This document shows positions 8,486 through 20,880 of a stretch of 64,000 nucleotides of DNA, in pieces. This DNA is from Pseudomonas sp. (lineage in GTDB: Bacteria > Pseudomonadota > Gammaproteobacteria > Pseudomonadales > Pseudomonadaceae). The notes under the pieces are model-generated. The model had not been told where the DNA came from, made no database searches, and saw only the letters and a program-made list of their open reading frames with translations. The stretch spans positions 1-64,000 of the forward strand of contig NZ_JAUXMX010000017.1 of NCBI RefSeq assembly GCF_030683065.1, given 5' to 3'. Position numbers and translations under genes: made by a program. Every line of letters starts with the position of its first letter. Position 1 is the stretch's first letter.

Positions 8486-10921
8486 ATGGCTGGCTGCTGC
8501 AGTGATGAACACAAACCTGAAGCGGTTTCAAATGATGTCTGCTGTGACCCCAATGAGGCAATTAAGTGCTCCTCCGCTACAGCCTCAACGGTAAATGCCG
8601 TAGCTGGCTCCAGGCTCAGCAGCTTTCGCATTGCGCAAATGGACTGCCCTACCGAACAGTCGCTGATTCAGGACAAGCTGAGCAAGCTCGCAGGCGTAGA
8701 TAAGCTCGACTTCAACCTGATCAAACGGATTCTTGGGGTATGGCACAACTTGCCGTCGACCGCCCCCATCGAGGAGGCGATCTTGTCCCTGGGAATGCAG
8801 GCAGAACCGCTCTCTGCTGAAGGGCAAGCCCGCATCAAAATTGAACAGATGGACTGCCCAACGGAAGAAAAGCTGATCCGCGACAAGCTCTCCTCAGTGC
8901 CCGGCATCAGCGCGCTGGAGTTCAACCTGCTGCAACGCGTACTGACGTTTAGCCACACAGCAGAAGCATTGCCAGCAGCACTGGCCGCGATTCGCGACCT
9001 TGGTTTCACGCCAGTGGTTGAGGATTCAGCAACAGCAAATGAAGAAGCGCAAGGAACCCCGCGCAAGAAAGCCTGGTGGCCCTTGGCGCTCTCGGGCGTG
9101 GCCGCCGTATCGGCGGAAGTGATCCACTTTGCCGAGCTTGCGCCAGATTGGGCTGTGGCTGGCGTGGCGCTGCTCGCCATTCTGCTGTGCGGCCTAACGA
9201 CCTATAAAAAGGGCTGGATCGCGCTGAAGAACCGCAACCTGAACATCAATGCGCTGATGAGTATCGCGGTGACCGGTGCGGTGCTGATTGGGCAATGGCC
9301 AGAAGCGGCCATGGTCATGTTCCTCTTTTCTGTAGCAGAACTGATCGAAGCGAAGTCATTGGATCGGGCTCGCAATGCCATCCGCGGCCTGATGGATCTG
9401 ACGCCGGAGCGCGCCACGGTGCAGCAGATCGATGGCACATGGCTTGAAGTTGACGTTAAAACTATCGCCGTAGGCGCATTGGTCAGGGTAAGACCGGGCG
9501 AACGAATCGGTCTCGACGGCGAGGTTACGTCCGGCAACTCCACCATCAACCAAGCGCCCATCACGGGGGAAAGCCTGCCCGTAGAGAAAACCATTGGCGA
9601 CCCGGTTTTTGCAGGAACCATCAACGAAGCCGGCTCCCTGGAATACCGCGTCCTAGCCGCCGCTGCCAACACCACGCTGGCACGTATCATTCACGCGGTC
9701 GAAGAGGCGCAGGGTTCACGTGCGCCGACCCAGCGCTTTGTCGATCAATTCGCCAAGGTATACACCCCTGTCGTATTCCTATTCGCCCTAGCTATCGCCA
9801 TTGTGCCGCCACTCTTCATGGCCGAGCCCTGGTACGACTGGATCTACCGTGCTTTGGTGCTGCTGGTGGTCGCCTGCCCTTGCGCCTTGGTCATATCGAC
9901 GCCCGTCACCATTGTCAGTGGCCTGGCAGCGGCGGCGCGTAAAGGCATTCTGGTCAAAGGCGGCGTCTATCTGGAAATCGGTGGCAAGCTTGGCTTCCTG
10001 GCACTCGACAAAACCGGAACCATTACTCATGGCAAGCCGGTACAGACCGATTACATGCCGTTGGTTGAACAGGATTCAGAACTCTACCGTACTCATGCTG
10101 CCAGCCTCGCCAGTCGCTCTGACCACCCGGTTTCGCAGGCAATAGCCAAGCATGCCACTGAGAATGGCCTGACGTTTGCTGCCGTTGAGGGATTCGAAGC
10201 CCTGCCGGGTCGAGGTGTTCGAGGCACCATCGAAGGCATAGATTTCCACCTGGGTAACCACCGCCTGGTGGAAGAGCTTGGCCTCTGCTCACCCGAGCTG
10301 GAAGCGACGCTGGAGCGTCTCGAACGCCAAGGTAAAACAGTGGTGGTGCTGTGCAATCCGCAGCGTGCCATTGCCCTGTTCGCCGTTGCCGATACCGTCA
10401 AGGACTCCAGCCGCCAGGCAATTGAGGAGCTTCACGCGCTTGGCGTGAAGACCACAATGCTGACCGGCGATAACCCGCACACCGCAGATGCGATTGCACA
10501 GCAGGTAGGCATCGACGAGGCACGCGGCAACCTTCTGCCAGTCGACAAATTGCAGGCCATTGAAGCATTGCAGGCGCGCGGCTACGTTGTAGGGATGGTC
10601 GGCGATGGCATCAACGATGCGCCGGCGCTGGCGAAGTCTGAAATCGGTTTCGCCATGGCCGCCGCCGGCACGGACACGGCCATCGAAACTGCGGATGTGG
10701 CCTTGATGGATGACGACCTGCGCAAGATCCCGGCCTTCATCCGCCTGTCTCAACAGACCGCCGTCATCCTCAAGCAGAACATCGTGCTGGCGTTAGGGAT
10801 CAAGGCCCTGTTTCTCGCCATTACCTTAACGGGGCAGGCGACGATGTGGATGGCCGTCTTTGCCGACATGGGTGTCAGTCTGCTGGTGGTGTTCAACGGC
10901 CTGCGCCTGCTTAAAAAGTAG
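8486..10921 (+). CDS. cadA: CadA, Cd2+/Zn2+/Pb2+-exporting P1B-type ATPase
   Basis: An 811-residue inner-membrane efflux ATPase. The N-terminus is Cys-rich (AGCCSDE, VCCDPNE), followed by two degenerate metal-binding domains with the motif QMDCPTE instead of GMTCxxC. Then come the membrane helices, TGES actuator motif (TGESLPVE), CPC ion-channel motif (VACPCALVI, near residue 460), phosphorylation site DKTGTIT (near 508), HP motif (SDHPVSQ) and hinge [11 protein letters not shown] with these motifs marks the Zn/Cd/Pb group. GAGGA precedes the ATG at 8486. It is first in a run with DUF3703, lspA, an AraC regulator and a desaturase-like gene, all on the plus strand and tightly spaced. Confidence 0.95.
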   Translation: MAGCCSDEHKPEAVSNDVCCDPNEAIKCSSATASTVNAVAGSRLSSFRIAQMDCPTEQSLIQDKLSKLAGVDKLDFNLIKRILGVWHNLPSTAPIEEAILSLGMQAEPLSAEGQARIKIEQMDCPTEEKLIRDKLSSVPGISALEFNLLQRVLTFSHTAEALPAALAAIRDLGFTPVVEDSATANEEAQGTPRKKAWWPLALSGVAAVSAEVIHFAELAPDWAVAGVALLAILLCGLTTYKKGWIALKNRNLNINALMSIAVTGAVLIGQWPEAAMVMFLFSVAELIEAKSLDRARNAIRGLMDLTPERATVQQIDGTWLEVDVKTIAVGALVRVRPGERIGLDGEVTSGNSTINQAPITGESLPVEKTIGDPVFAGTINEAGSLEYRVLAAAANTTLARIIHAVEEAQGSRAPTQRFVDQFAKVYTPVVFLFALAIAIVPPLFMAEPWYDWIYRALVLLVVACPCALVISTPVTIVSGLAAAARKGILVKGGVYLEIGGKLGFLALDKTGTITHGKPVQTDYMPLVEQDSELYRTHAASLASRSDHPVSQAIAKHATENGLTFAAVEGFEALPGRGVRGTIEGIDFHLGNHRLVEELGLCSPELEATLERLERQGKTVVVLCNPQRAIALFAVADTVKDSSRQAIEELHALGVKTTMLTGDNPHTADAIAQQVGIDEARGNLLPVDKLQAIEALQARGYVVGMVGDGINDAPALAKSEIGFAMAAAGTDTAIETADVALMDDDLRKIPAFIRLSQQTAVILKQNIVLALGIKALFLAITLTGQATMWMAVFADMGVSLLVVFNGLRLLKK

Positions 10922-10937
10922 GGTTGGAGGATTGAAG

Positions 10938-11285
10938 ATGAAAGCAGCATTGCAACTCGCAATTGAACAAGCCTTTCAGCAGGCCCGGCAGGCCATGCAG
11001 GAACAGCGCAGTACAGATGCCTTTCAATGGCTGGAGCGCGCGCACATCCTGACTCAGCGCCAACCTTTGCTGCATGCCAGGTCACACTGGCTGATGCTCA
11101 CGCTCGGCTGGCAAATTGGCGATTATCGCGAGGTGGCGGGGCAAATACCGCGCATTGTCGCGGCCCTGCTGTTTTCCAGAATTTGGGTGCCCATCGGCAA
11201 TACCGGCCGCTCGAGGATCAGTGCTTTCGCGCCCATGCCCATCTCTCAGGAGTTGCAGCGACTTCTCCAAGGAGGAGAACAATGA
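10938..11285 (+). CDS. DUF3703 family protein
   Basis: A 115-residue soluble protein. The ATG at 10938 follows TTGGAGG; no upstream start makes better sense. Conserved family segments are readable: WLERAHILTQ, HARSHWLML and IWVPIGNTG. DUF3703 genes commonly sit beside metal-efflux or mercury genes, but their function is unknown to me. It lies 16 bases after cadA and overlaps lspA by 4 bases (ATGA), so it is very likely co-transcribed and translationally coupled. Confidence 0.8.
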   Translation: MKAALQLAIEQAFQQARQAMQEQRSTDAFQWLERAHILTQRQPLLHARSHWLMLTLGWQIGDYREVAGQIPRIVAALLFSRIWVPIGNTGRSRISAFAPMPISQELQRLLQGGEQ

Positions 11286-11794
11286 AGTCACTTCCTGGAG
11301 TGACACACTTTATCGCTCCCTGGCGTTGGTGGACGCTAGCGCTGGCCATTGCCTCGGCCGACCAAGCGCTCAAGAGCGCAATTGCGGGGGCGCTACCGGT
11401 CGGCAGCGTCATTCCGCTGGCCCCGTTCTTCAATCTGGTTCATTTCTGGAATACCGGTGCAGCGTTCAGCTTCCTGGCTGACGCGGGTGGTTGGCAGCGT
11501 TACTTTTTCAGCGTCATCGCCTTGGTCGTTTCGGTGGTGCTGGCTCTGATATTGCGTAAACCCAGAGCCAACAGCGAAGCCCTAGGCTATAGCCTCATCT
11601 TAGGCGGTGCCGTTGGCAATCTGATTGATCGAGCCTCGCAAGGCCATGTGATCGACTACCTGGATTTTTACTGGCAGTCCTGGCATTGGCCTGCGTTTAA
11701 CCTGGCGGATATCGGTATCGTCGGTGGTGCGACCATGTTGATCCTGAGCAGCTTACTGAACCCGAATGAGGAAACCGGCCGAGCCAGAGAATGA
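11282..11794 (+). CDS. lspA: Lipoprotein signal peptidase (LspA), metal-island copy
   Basis: A 170-residue aspartic membrane protease that cleaves prolipoprotein signal peptides. Four membrane helices can be seen. The catalytic Asp residues lie in GNLIDRASQGHVIDYLDF and FNLADIG. Length is normal for the family. A strong site (AAGGAGGAGAAC) precedes the ATG. A second lspA beside cadA-type pumps is known from lead/cadmium operons such as pbr, where it is thought to accompany export and sequestration, so this is probably an accessory rather than the housekeeping copy. It overlaps both neighbours by 4 bases. Confidence 0.92.
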   Translation: MKSLPGVTHFIAPWRWWTLALAIASADQALKSAIAGALPVGSVIPLAPFFNLVHFWNTGAAFSFLADAGGWQRYFFSVIALVVSVVLALILRKPRANSEALGYSLILGGAVGNLIDRASQGHVIDYLDFYWQSWHWPAFNLADIGIVGGATMLILSSLLNPNEETGRARE

Positions 11795-12537
11795 AAGACT
11801 TGCCCTCAACAGGCGCGGTGCGCTGGGCAGGCCATGCCTGGGTGGGGCCCGGCATCGGCATCTTTCATGGCCGTGCCGGCCACCAGGATTGGCACCACCA
11901 TCAGGCACATCAGATCTCAGCGGGTCTCGATTCACCTGTATTGGTTGAAACGCCGCTGGGCATTCAAACAGGATCGGCCGTCTTCATCCCGGCCGGCTTG
12001 CCGCATCGGCTCAGCGCCAACCGAGTGCTATCGATCTATCTGGATGCAGTGTCCGATGAGGCGCGTGCTTTGTGTGGCAGCGAAACAGCGCGGGTGATTG
12101 AGATCGCGCCGGGGGATATCACGCCGATTATCGAGGCGCTACGTGAGCCAGGGCACACTGCACTTCAGGTAAGAGCGGGGGTGCGCCAATCACTGCAACT
12201 TTCCGATCCGCCGCCTTCAGATCCTCGTTTGACCACTGTGGTTGAGGCGCTGCGTAGTGGCCAAATGGGACGCGACGAAATGGCCGCGTTGGTGCATTTA
12301 TCCCCCTCACGGTTTTCCCACTGGTTTGTAGAGCAAACCGGCCTGCCGCTGCGCAGCTATGCGAAATGGTTGCGTCTCACGCAGGCCCTGCAATATGTGG
12401 CCAAAGGTGTACGACTAACCGAAGCAGCTCATGCAGCGGGCTTTTCTGACTCGGCGCATTTCTCCCGGACATTCCGGACGCTGCTGGGCATCGATCCTTC
12501 TTCCGCACTGGCTGAGGTCGATCTTCAGGAGTCATAG
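11791..12537 (+). CDS. AraC-family transcriptional regulator (cupin N-terminus)
   Basis: A 248-residue protein. Residues 1-110 form a cupin-like sensor domain with several His residues (WHHHQAHQIS). Residues 150-240 carry the double helix-turn-helix of AraC proteins (HLSPSRFSHWFVEQTG and EAAHAAGFSDSAHFSRTFR). The effector is unknown. It overlaps lspA by 4 bases, so it is made from the cadA transcript and may control the desaturase-like gene downstream. A close relative begins at 63686 at the end of the window (shared segments VLSIYLDA and HxGxAxxxD). Confidence 0.85.
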   Translation: MKDLPSTGAVRWAGHAWVGPGIGIFHGRAGHQDWHHHQAHQISAGLDSPVLVETPLGIQTGSAVFIPAGLPHRLSANRVLSIYLDAVSDEARALCGSETARVIEIAPGDITPIIEALREPGHTALQVRAGVRQSLQLSDPPPSDPRLTTVVEALRSGQMGRDEMAALVHLSPSRFSHWFVEQTGLPLRSYAKWLRLTQALQYVAKGVRLTEAAHAAGFSDSAHFSRTFRTLLGIDPSSALAEVDLQES

Positions 12538-12605
12538 CTCTTTCGTTCAAGCCGAAAGCGGGTCTCCCCACATACAGTCATGGCTCCCTACCCAGGAGCT
12601 GAGCG

Positions 12606-13475
12606 ATGCCTATTTTCCTGCGATTCCCCCTACGCTGGCTGAGCTATCCACTTGTGTTTGGTGGCTGTGCCGCCTTCATGCTCTGGGCGCTGTACGCGGG
12701 AGTGCCGTATTGGCCCACCACACCGGTAGTCGCCGCGGTGGGTCTGTTAAGCGTCGCGGGGTTAGAGCGCATCCAGCCTTTTCGCGAAGCCTGGCTTGAG
12801 GATCATCAAGACACCGCGACCGACCTACTGCACATGCTGGTGAATCTCTCCGTCATCCAGTTCACCGCTGAAATCCTGGCCAGGCTGGGCGATGCAGTGC
12901 CAGCTACGGTTCGTCTCTTCCCAGTCGAGAGCCCACTTTGGCTGCAACTGCTGCTGGTCGCCGCCGTGCTCGATCTGAGCCTGTATGCCATGCATCGTAT
13001 CAGCCACCATGTACCCTGGCTGTGGCGTTTTCACATGATTCATCACAGCGCCGAGCGGCTGTACTGGATCAACGGGGAGCGCCGACACCCCTTGCACGCC
13101 GCACTCATGGCCGGTCCGGGGCTGGTGATTCTGCTCGCATCAGGTGCTCCATCCGCAGTGGTTGCTACCTGGTTTGGCATTTTGACCGTGCACTTGGCGT
13201 TCCAGCATGCAAACCTGGACTACCGACTGGGATGGCTGCGCCACATCATCGGGGTTGCTGAAATTCATCGCTGGCATCACAAGCGCGACTTTGCGGATGC
13301 CCAGGTTAACTTCGGAGAGTTTCTGATGGTGTGGGATCGACTGTTTGGCACGTTCTACGACAGCGCAGGGAAGCTGGGAGAGGCAGAGGTTGGATTGCAT
13401 GAAAAGGACTATCCCAAAGACTACCTTGGACAGTTGACCGAACCCTTTGGGCGAGACCTTACAAGCCAAGGCTAA
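12606..13475 (+). CDS. Sterol desaturase / fatty acid hydroxylase family membrane protein
   Basis: A 289-residue membrane protein with about four helices and the histidine clusters that bind a di-iron centre: HRISHH, HMIHHS and HRWHH. Family members hydroxylate or desaturate lipids. The substrate here is unknown. It starts 68 bases after the AraC gene, on the same strand, and may be its target. Together with lspA it suggests the cadmium operon includes envelope-lipid functions, which is inference. Confidence 0.85.
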   Translation: MPIFLRFPLRWLSYPLVFGGCAAFMLWALYAGVPYWPTTPVVAAVGLLSVAGLERIQPFREAWLEDHQDTATDLLHMLVNLSVIQFTAEILARLGDAVPATVRLFPVESPLWLQLLLVAAVLDLSLYAMHRISHHVPWLWRFHMIHHSAERLYWINGERRHPLHAALMAGPGLVILLASGAPSAVVATWFGILTVHLAFQHANLDYRLGWLRHIIGVAEIHRWHHKRDFADAQVNFGEFLMVWDRLFGTFYDSAGKLGEAEVGLHEKDYPKDYLGQLTEPFGRDLTSQG

Positions 13476-14100
13476 CGGATTCTCTTGCGAAGGGCTGCCG
13501 CTAGGTGCAACACGATGCCCCTAGTGAGTGGCTCTGGCTAGCTGATGAAAGCGCGCGCCCGTTGAGCCGATGCCACCCAACGTAAGCTCGCTCGCCCGCA
13601 ACCAATGTGAGCCCAAGGCTATGCCAGTCGCAGTTAATCTGAGCTGGAGATCGCATCGATTGCGAGCTCGGCCGAACTCAAACGCGAGCTGATTCAACTA
13701 CTGGTTCATGGCTCGAAACCATCAGCAGAGTGGTGCACAACCACTGGAATGGGCGACTCATATCCTCTGGAGCAAGTGGCCCATTTCACTGCAATACATA
13801 GCGTTGCAGTGAGCTGATCGCCTCTCTAGCGAATGACCTGGGCCAACCCAAGCTGGGCGCTCTCACGGCCTATACGCCGTTTTTGTTGAAAACCTGCACT
13901 TAAATGTCGCTTTAAGACAACTTTTATTGCCGCCTTGTGAAGATTACAGAATTGTAATTTTCCAATCATCTTCAAGTTATCTTCAGCTTGCAAGGATAGG
14001 GCTCAGCTCCCCAAAGGCGCAGAGCGCTTGAGGGTGCAATACCTATAAGAACGCCATGGCGAAAACTAGACTAATAACTGCCAATATAAAGGAGCAATAA
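13476..14100. other. 625-base intergenic region, no gene recognised
   Basis: No frame resembling a known protein was seen. The right third holds the copper box listed separately and an AT-rich leader ending in AAGGAGC before the porin start. The left part looks like decayed, previously coding DNA (several short blocked frames), but no family could be named. Confidence 0.5.
13944..13958 (+). promoter_or_regulatory. Copper (CopR-type) box upstream of the first OprD porin
   Basis: TTACA-GAATT-GTAAT, part of a perfect ATTACA/TGTAAT dyad with a 4-base centre (13943-13958), followed by TTTTCC. It matches the T(T/G)(A/T)C-N6-GTAAT pattern repeated seven times in the island, and lies about 140 bases before the porin start. 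Confidence 0.7.
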
Positions 14101-15426
14101 ATGCTTAATAAAACCAAACTATCCCTTGCAGTATTTTCGGCGATTGTCAGTGCAGCTCCGCTCATGGCGGCCGCAGAAGAGCAAGCCGAAGGTTTTGTAG
14201 AAGGTAGCAGTTTCAATATTCTCAACCGTAACTTCTACATGAACCGTGACTTTCGTAAAGGTCAGTCGAGCAACACTGACAATGGTTATACTGAAGCTTG
14301 GGCACACGGCATCATTGGCCAGTTCGAGTCGGGCTTTACCCAAGGCACCGTAGGCTTTGGTATTGATGCCTTCGCCATGCTCGGCCTTAAACTGGATACC
14401 GGGGATGGTCGATATGGCCCAGGTGGTACTGTTAATCTGCTGCCGGTAAATAGTGATGGTGAAGCTGAAGATAACTACTCCAAAGTGGGTGGTGCAGTAA
14501 AAGCCCGGCTATTCGACACCGTTGTCAAAGTGGGTGATGTGTTCCCCATGACTCCGGTGGTTCACTACGGTGACTCCCGCCTGCTACCGGAAAGCTTTCG
14601 CGGCGTTACGGTTGAGAACACCAGCTTTGATGGTTTGACCCTTCAGGGTGGCCGCCTGCATGCCATGAGCCAGCCGCAGGTCAGCACCATGCGTGATGAA
14701 TTCGCAACCTTCTATGCGGGCTCTGTCGCGTCGCCATGGGTTGCCTATTTCGGCGGTGACTATTCGCTAAATGACAACCTGAGCTTTAGTCTCTATAGCA
14801 GCCAACTCAAGGATGCTTGGAAGCAGCACTATGCCGGTACGTCCTTCACCTACCCGCTGACCGACAGTGTTTCCTTGTTCGGTGGTTTGAACTACTACAA
14901 AGCTGTCGATGACGGCCAGCAGCTGCTGGGTGAGTTCGATAACGACATTTACAGCGGCAAAGTGGGTGTGCAGTTCGGTGCACACAGCGTTGCCCTGTCG
15001 CACCAGCGCAACAACGGCGACGATGATTTCGACTACCTGCGCCAGTCTGATTCCATCTTCCTCGACAACTCTATTCAGTACAGCGACTTCAACTCGCCGA
15101 AAGAGAAGTCCTGGATGCTGCGCTACGACCTAGATATGGCCAGCTATGGCGTTCCTGGACTGACCTTCATGACGCGCTATGCGCTGGGTACAGATGCGGA
15201 CTATTCCGACGCCAACAGTGTGTATATGCGTCGTGATGCCGATGGCAACCCGCTGACTGACCAGAAGCGCTGGGAACGCAACATCGAAGCCAAGTACGTC
15301 GTCCAAACGGGCTCACTGAAAGAGATGTCCTTCCGTGTTCGCCAGATGACTACCCGCGCAACGGATTACGAGTCGGATCTGGACGAGGTTCGTCTGATCG
15401 TCGAGTACCCACTGAGCGTGCTCTAA
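14101..15426 (+). CDS. OprD-family outer-membrane porin (copper-box associated)
   Basis: A 441-residue beta-barrel porin with a signal peptide ending near APLMAAAEE. OprD-family signatures: LNRNFYMNRDFR, WAHGIIGQFESGFT, GFGIDAFAMLGLKLD, GDSRLLPESFRG and the C-terminal RLIVEYPLSVL. It is very similar over its whole length to the porin at 36422, and more distant from the broken one at 27860. AAGGAGC precedes the ATG. A copper box lies upstream. Substrate is unknown; OprD porins take up basic amino acids and other small solutes, so a copper-induced copy may change outer-membrane permeability or bring in a chelating nutrient (inference). Confidence 0.88.
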   Translation: MLNKTKLSLAVFSAIVSAAPLMAAAEEQAEGFVEGSSFNILNRNFYMNRDFRKGQSSNTDNGYTEAWAHGIIGQFESGFTQGTVGFGIDAFAMLGLKLDTGDGRYGPGGTVNLLPVNSDGEAEDNYSKVGGAVKARLFDTVVKVGDVFPMTPVVHYGDSRLLPESFRGVTVENTSFDGLTLQGGRLHAMSQPQVSTMRDEFATFYAGSVASPWVAYFGGDYSLNDNLSFSLYSSQLKDAWKQHYAGTSFTYPLTDSVSLFGGLNYYKAVDDGQQLLGEFDNDIYSGKVGVQFGAHSVALSHQRNNGDDDFDYLRQSDSIFLDNSIQYSDFNSPKEKSWMLRYDLDMASYGVPGLTFMTRYALGTDADYSDANSVYMRRDADGNPLTDQKRWERNIEAKYVVQTGSLKEMSFRVRQMTTRATDYESDLDEVRLIVEYPLSVL

Positions 15427-15494
15427 AAATGGATGGGCGGGCGGGCTCTAAAAGCACTGCCCGCTCATGCATAACAAGATAGGCAGTTATTAGA

Positions 15495-15509
15495 TTTCAA
15501 GAATGTAAT
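15495..15509 (+). promoter_or_regulatory. Copper (CopR-type) box upstream of a PtrA-like gene
   Basis: TTTCA-AGAAT-GTAAT, 110 bases before the start at 15619. It is the weakest of the seven matches in its left half. Confidence 0.5.
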
Positions 15510-15618
15510 GTTGGGCTCACGCTGCTGTTAGCTTCACCTCCGTAAAATTCACTCGAACTTGCAGAACTTGTCCATGAACCTCGACAAGCTAATAATTGAA
15601 TTTTACGAGGCCTGCCTT

Positions 15619-15852
15619 ATGAAGATGTTGAAAGCCCTAGTTATTGGATCAGTACTTCTTGTCGGCTCCACACAGTCTTATGCAGAAGATGGCTATGATC
15701 GCTCAATGAAAGCTCAGGCAAAATTTCGAGCAGATCAAAAACGAATTCACGGAACTGAGCCTGCTGCCAAACCGGCGGACGAACTAAAGGTTAAGACCAG
15801 CAACCAAGATCGGACCAATACCGATCTTAAAAAAGAAACCAACGCTGACTAA
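15619..15852 (+). CDS. Small secreted PtrA-like protein
   Basis: A 77-residue protein. The ATG at 15619 was chosen because ACGAGG is 8 bases upstream and a clean signal peptide starts there (MKMLKALVIGSVLLVG...QSYA). The mature start AEDGYDRSMKAQAKFR matches the AEGGxDRxxxR signature shared with the small proteins at 35916, 42668 and 60845, which is the N-terminal signature of the copper-inducible PtrA protein of Pseudomonas. The rest is Lys-rich and disordered. Function is unknown; PtrA of P. aeruginosa is periplasmic and contributes to copper tolerance. A terminator follows. Confidence 0.7.
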   Translation: MKMLKALVIGSVLLVGSTQSYAEDGYDRSMKAQAKFRADQKRIHGTEPAAKPADELKVKTSNQDRTNTDLKKETNAD

Positions 15853-15920
15853 CCGCTCACTTCCGAACGATGTTCACCTCTAGAAGCTCCCGAGCTCCTT
15901 TGGAAAGAGGTGTACCCTAA

Positions 15921-15943
15921 GCGCCCTTCGGGGCGCTTTTTTT
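15921..15943 (+). terminator. Rho-independent terminator after the PtrA-like gene
   Basis: GCGCCC-ttcg-GGGCGC stem-loop followed by seven T residues. Confidence 0.92.
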
Positions 15944-16314
15944 ATTTAATCTTTAATAATAAGAAAGATTCACTGGGAGTTTAAACCTCCAAGCTAGACA
16001 ACTAACTCTTCTCTTCCGCAAGTCATTCATATCTGCAACAAGCCATCGCTGTCAGCGTGTAGCAAGAAGGGCAAAATGATACCGGTGAAGGCCTTTAGAT
16101 TGATCTGCCTGATATCTGCAAAGGCACTCGGCTATCACCCCGATGCTAGAACACGGTGTCATTTGAATACCGCGCCCTTGCACCGTCAGCAGATACCCAC
16201 TCAATAGCCAGACGCCGTGCCCATCTCAATCTTTCATGATTCAAGCCATCCAAGAGGATCGCCACGCTTTTCGCTTCCTCATGTAAGCTGACGTTTTTCA
16301 TCCTTGAGGATGCT
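15944..16314. other. 370-base intergenic region, nothing recognised
   Basis: No coding frame, repeat or operator could be supported. A TTGAGGA ribosome site for the next gene lies at its right end. Confidence 0.5.
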
Positions 16315-17283
16315 ATGAGTAGGGATGCACTTGAACAAAACCAGATACCGATCTATTTCGTCGCGGTCATTGCAGCGGCAATCGGTGGGTTAATAGCTAC
16401 TGCAGCGGCGCAGAGCCTGAACGCATTAGTGACCCCGACTATCGCCGTGCTGATGTACGCGATGTTTCTGCAAATTCCCTTTCTTGATCTCCGCAAAAGT
16501 CTTAGCAACAAACGCTTCATGTCAGCCTTGCTTATCGCCAATTTCGTACTGATTCCACTGCTGGTATGGGCACTCACCAGAGGGCTCGCAGAACACCCGG
16601 CAATCCTAATAGGCGCTCTTCTAGTTTTGCTCACCCCGTGTATCGACTACGTGGTGGTCTTTACTCACATTGGCAAAGGCGACTCGCGTGCGATTCTTGC
16701 AGCAACCCCCATCCTCTTGCTGTTGCAGCTTGTGCTGTTGCCTGTGTACTTGGCTTTCATGCTAGGGGAGCAATCCCGAGTCGTTATCTCGATAGCGCCT
16801 TTCGCTGAAGCCTTTCTCGCACTGATTGTCGTGCCTTTATTGCTCGCGGTTGCTACAGCAGCCTTGGCTAAGCGCTCACGGTTCGTAGGTCGCTGGAACA
16901 CCGTATGGGCATGGATGCCAGTCCCTGCGATGGCGGCAGTTCTCATTGCGGTGGTTGGGTCGCAAATCTCGCCGGTGGTTCGTGATATCGACCAGCTTTT
17001 ACCGGTGATCCCGGTGTACATCGGTTTCATGCTTTTGGCCCCCGTAGTGGGCGCACTGGCTTCAAGAGCTTATAAACTGCCCGCCTCGACGGCGAGAGCG
17101 GTTACTTTCAGTACCTCCACACGTAACTCGTTGGTGGTTCTTCCGCTGGCCCTGGCATTGCCTGAAGAAATACGGGGGCTTGCAGCCGCAGCGGTCATCA
17201 CCCAGACGCTGGTTGAGTTGGTGGGTGAGCTTGTCTACATCCGGGCAGTTCCGATTCTTATTTGGCGTAAAAAAAGCCGCTGA
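16315..17283 (+). CDS. ACR3/BASS-superfamily transporter (arsenic-resistance-like)
   Basis: A 322-residue membrane protein with about ten helices. The segment LLTPCIDYVVVFTHIGKGD (C109) corresponds to the conserved Cys helix of ACR3-type arsenite exporters and bile-acid/sodium-symporter relatives. Length is slightly short for classical ACR3 (about 340-400). No arsR, arsC or other ars gene is nearby, so arsenite may not be the substrate. It stands alone, convergent with czcA, and shares a bidirectional terminator with it. Confidence 0.72.
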   Translation: MSRDALEQNQIPIYFVAVIAAAIGGLIATAAAQSLNALVTPTIAVLMYAMFLQIPFLDLRKSLSNKRFMSALLIANFVLIPLLVWALTRGLAEHPAILIGALLVLLTPCIDYVVVFTHIGKGDSRAILAATPILLLLQLVLLPVYLAFMLGEQSRVVISIAPFAEAFLALIVVPLLLAVATAALAKRSRFVGRWNTVWAWMPVPAMAAVLIAVVGSQISPVVRDIDQLLPVIPVYIGFMLLAPVVGALASRAYKLPASTARAVTFSTSTRNSLVVLPLALALPEEIRGLAAAAVITQTLVELVGELVYIRAVPILIWRKKSR

Positions 17284-17338
17284 GGACGTCACAGGCACAG
17301 TCACCGCCCACATTGAGCGGTATTTACGGTAAGCAAAA

Positions 17339-17364
17339 AGCCCCGCTCAAGAGCGGGGCTTTTC
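17339..17364. terminator. Bidirectional terminator between the ACR3-like gene and czcA
   Basis: A 10-base stem AGCCCCGCTC / GAGCGGGGCT with loop AA, flanked by AAAAA on the left and TTTT on the right, serves both converging genes. Confidence 0.93.
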
Positions 17365-17390
17365 AGTTGCACACGAATAGCGCTGTGAAC

Positions 17391-20866
<3,476 letters not shown>

Positions 20867-20880
20867 AGCTCGACTCCGAA

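Noticed and set aside
16315..17283. Calling the BASS-type transporter a definite arsenite exporter
   Set aside because: There is no arsR or arsC nearby and the protein is shorter than classical ACR3; only the superfamily is safe.
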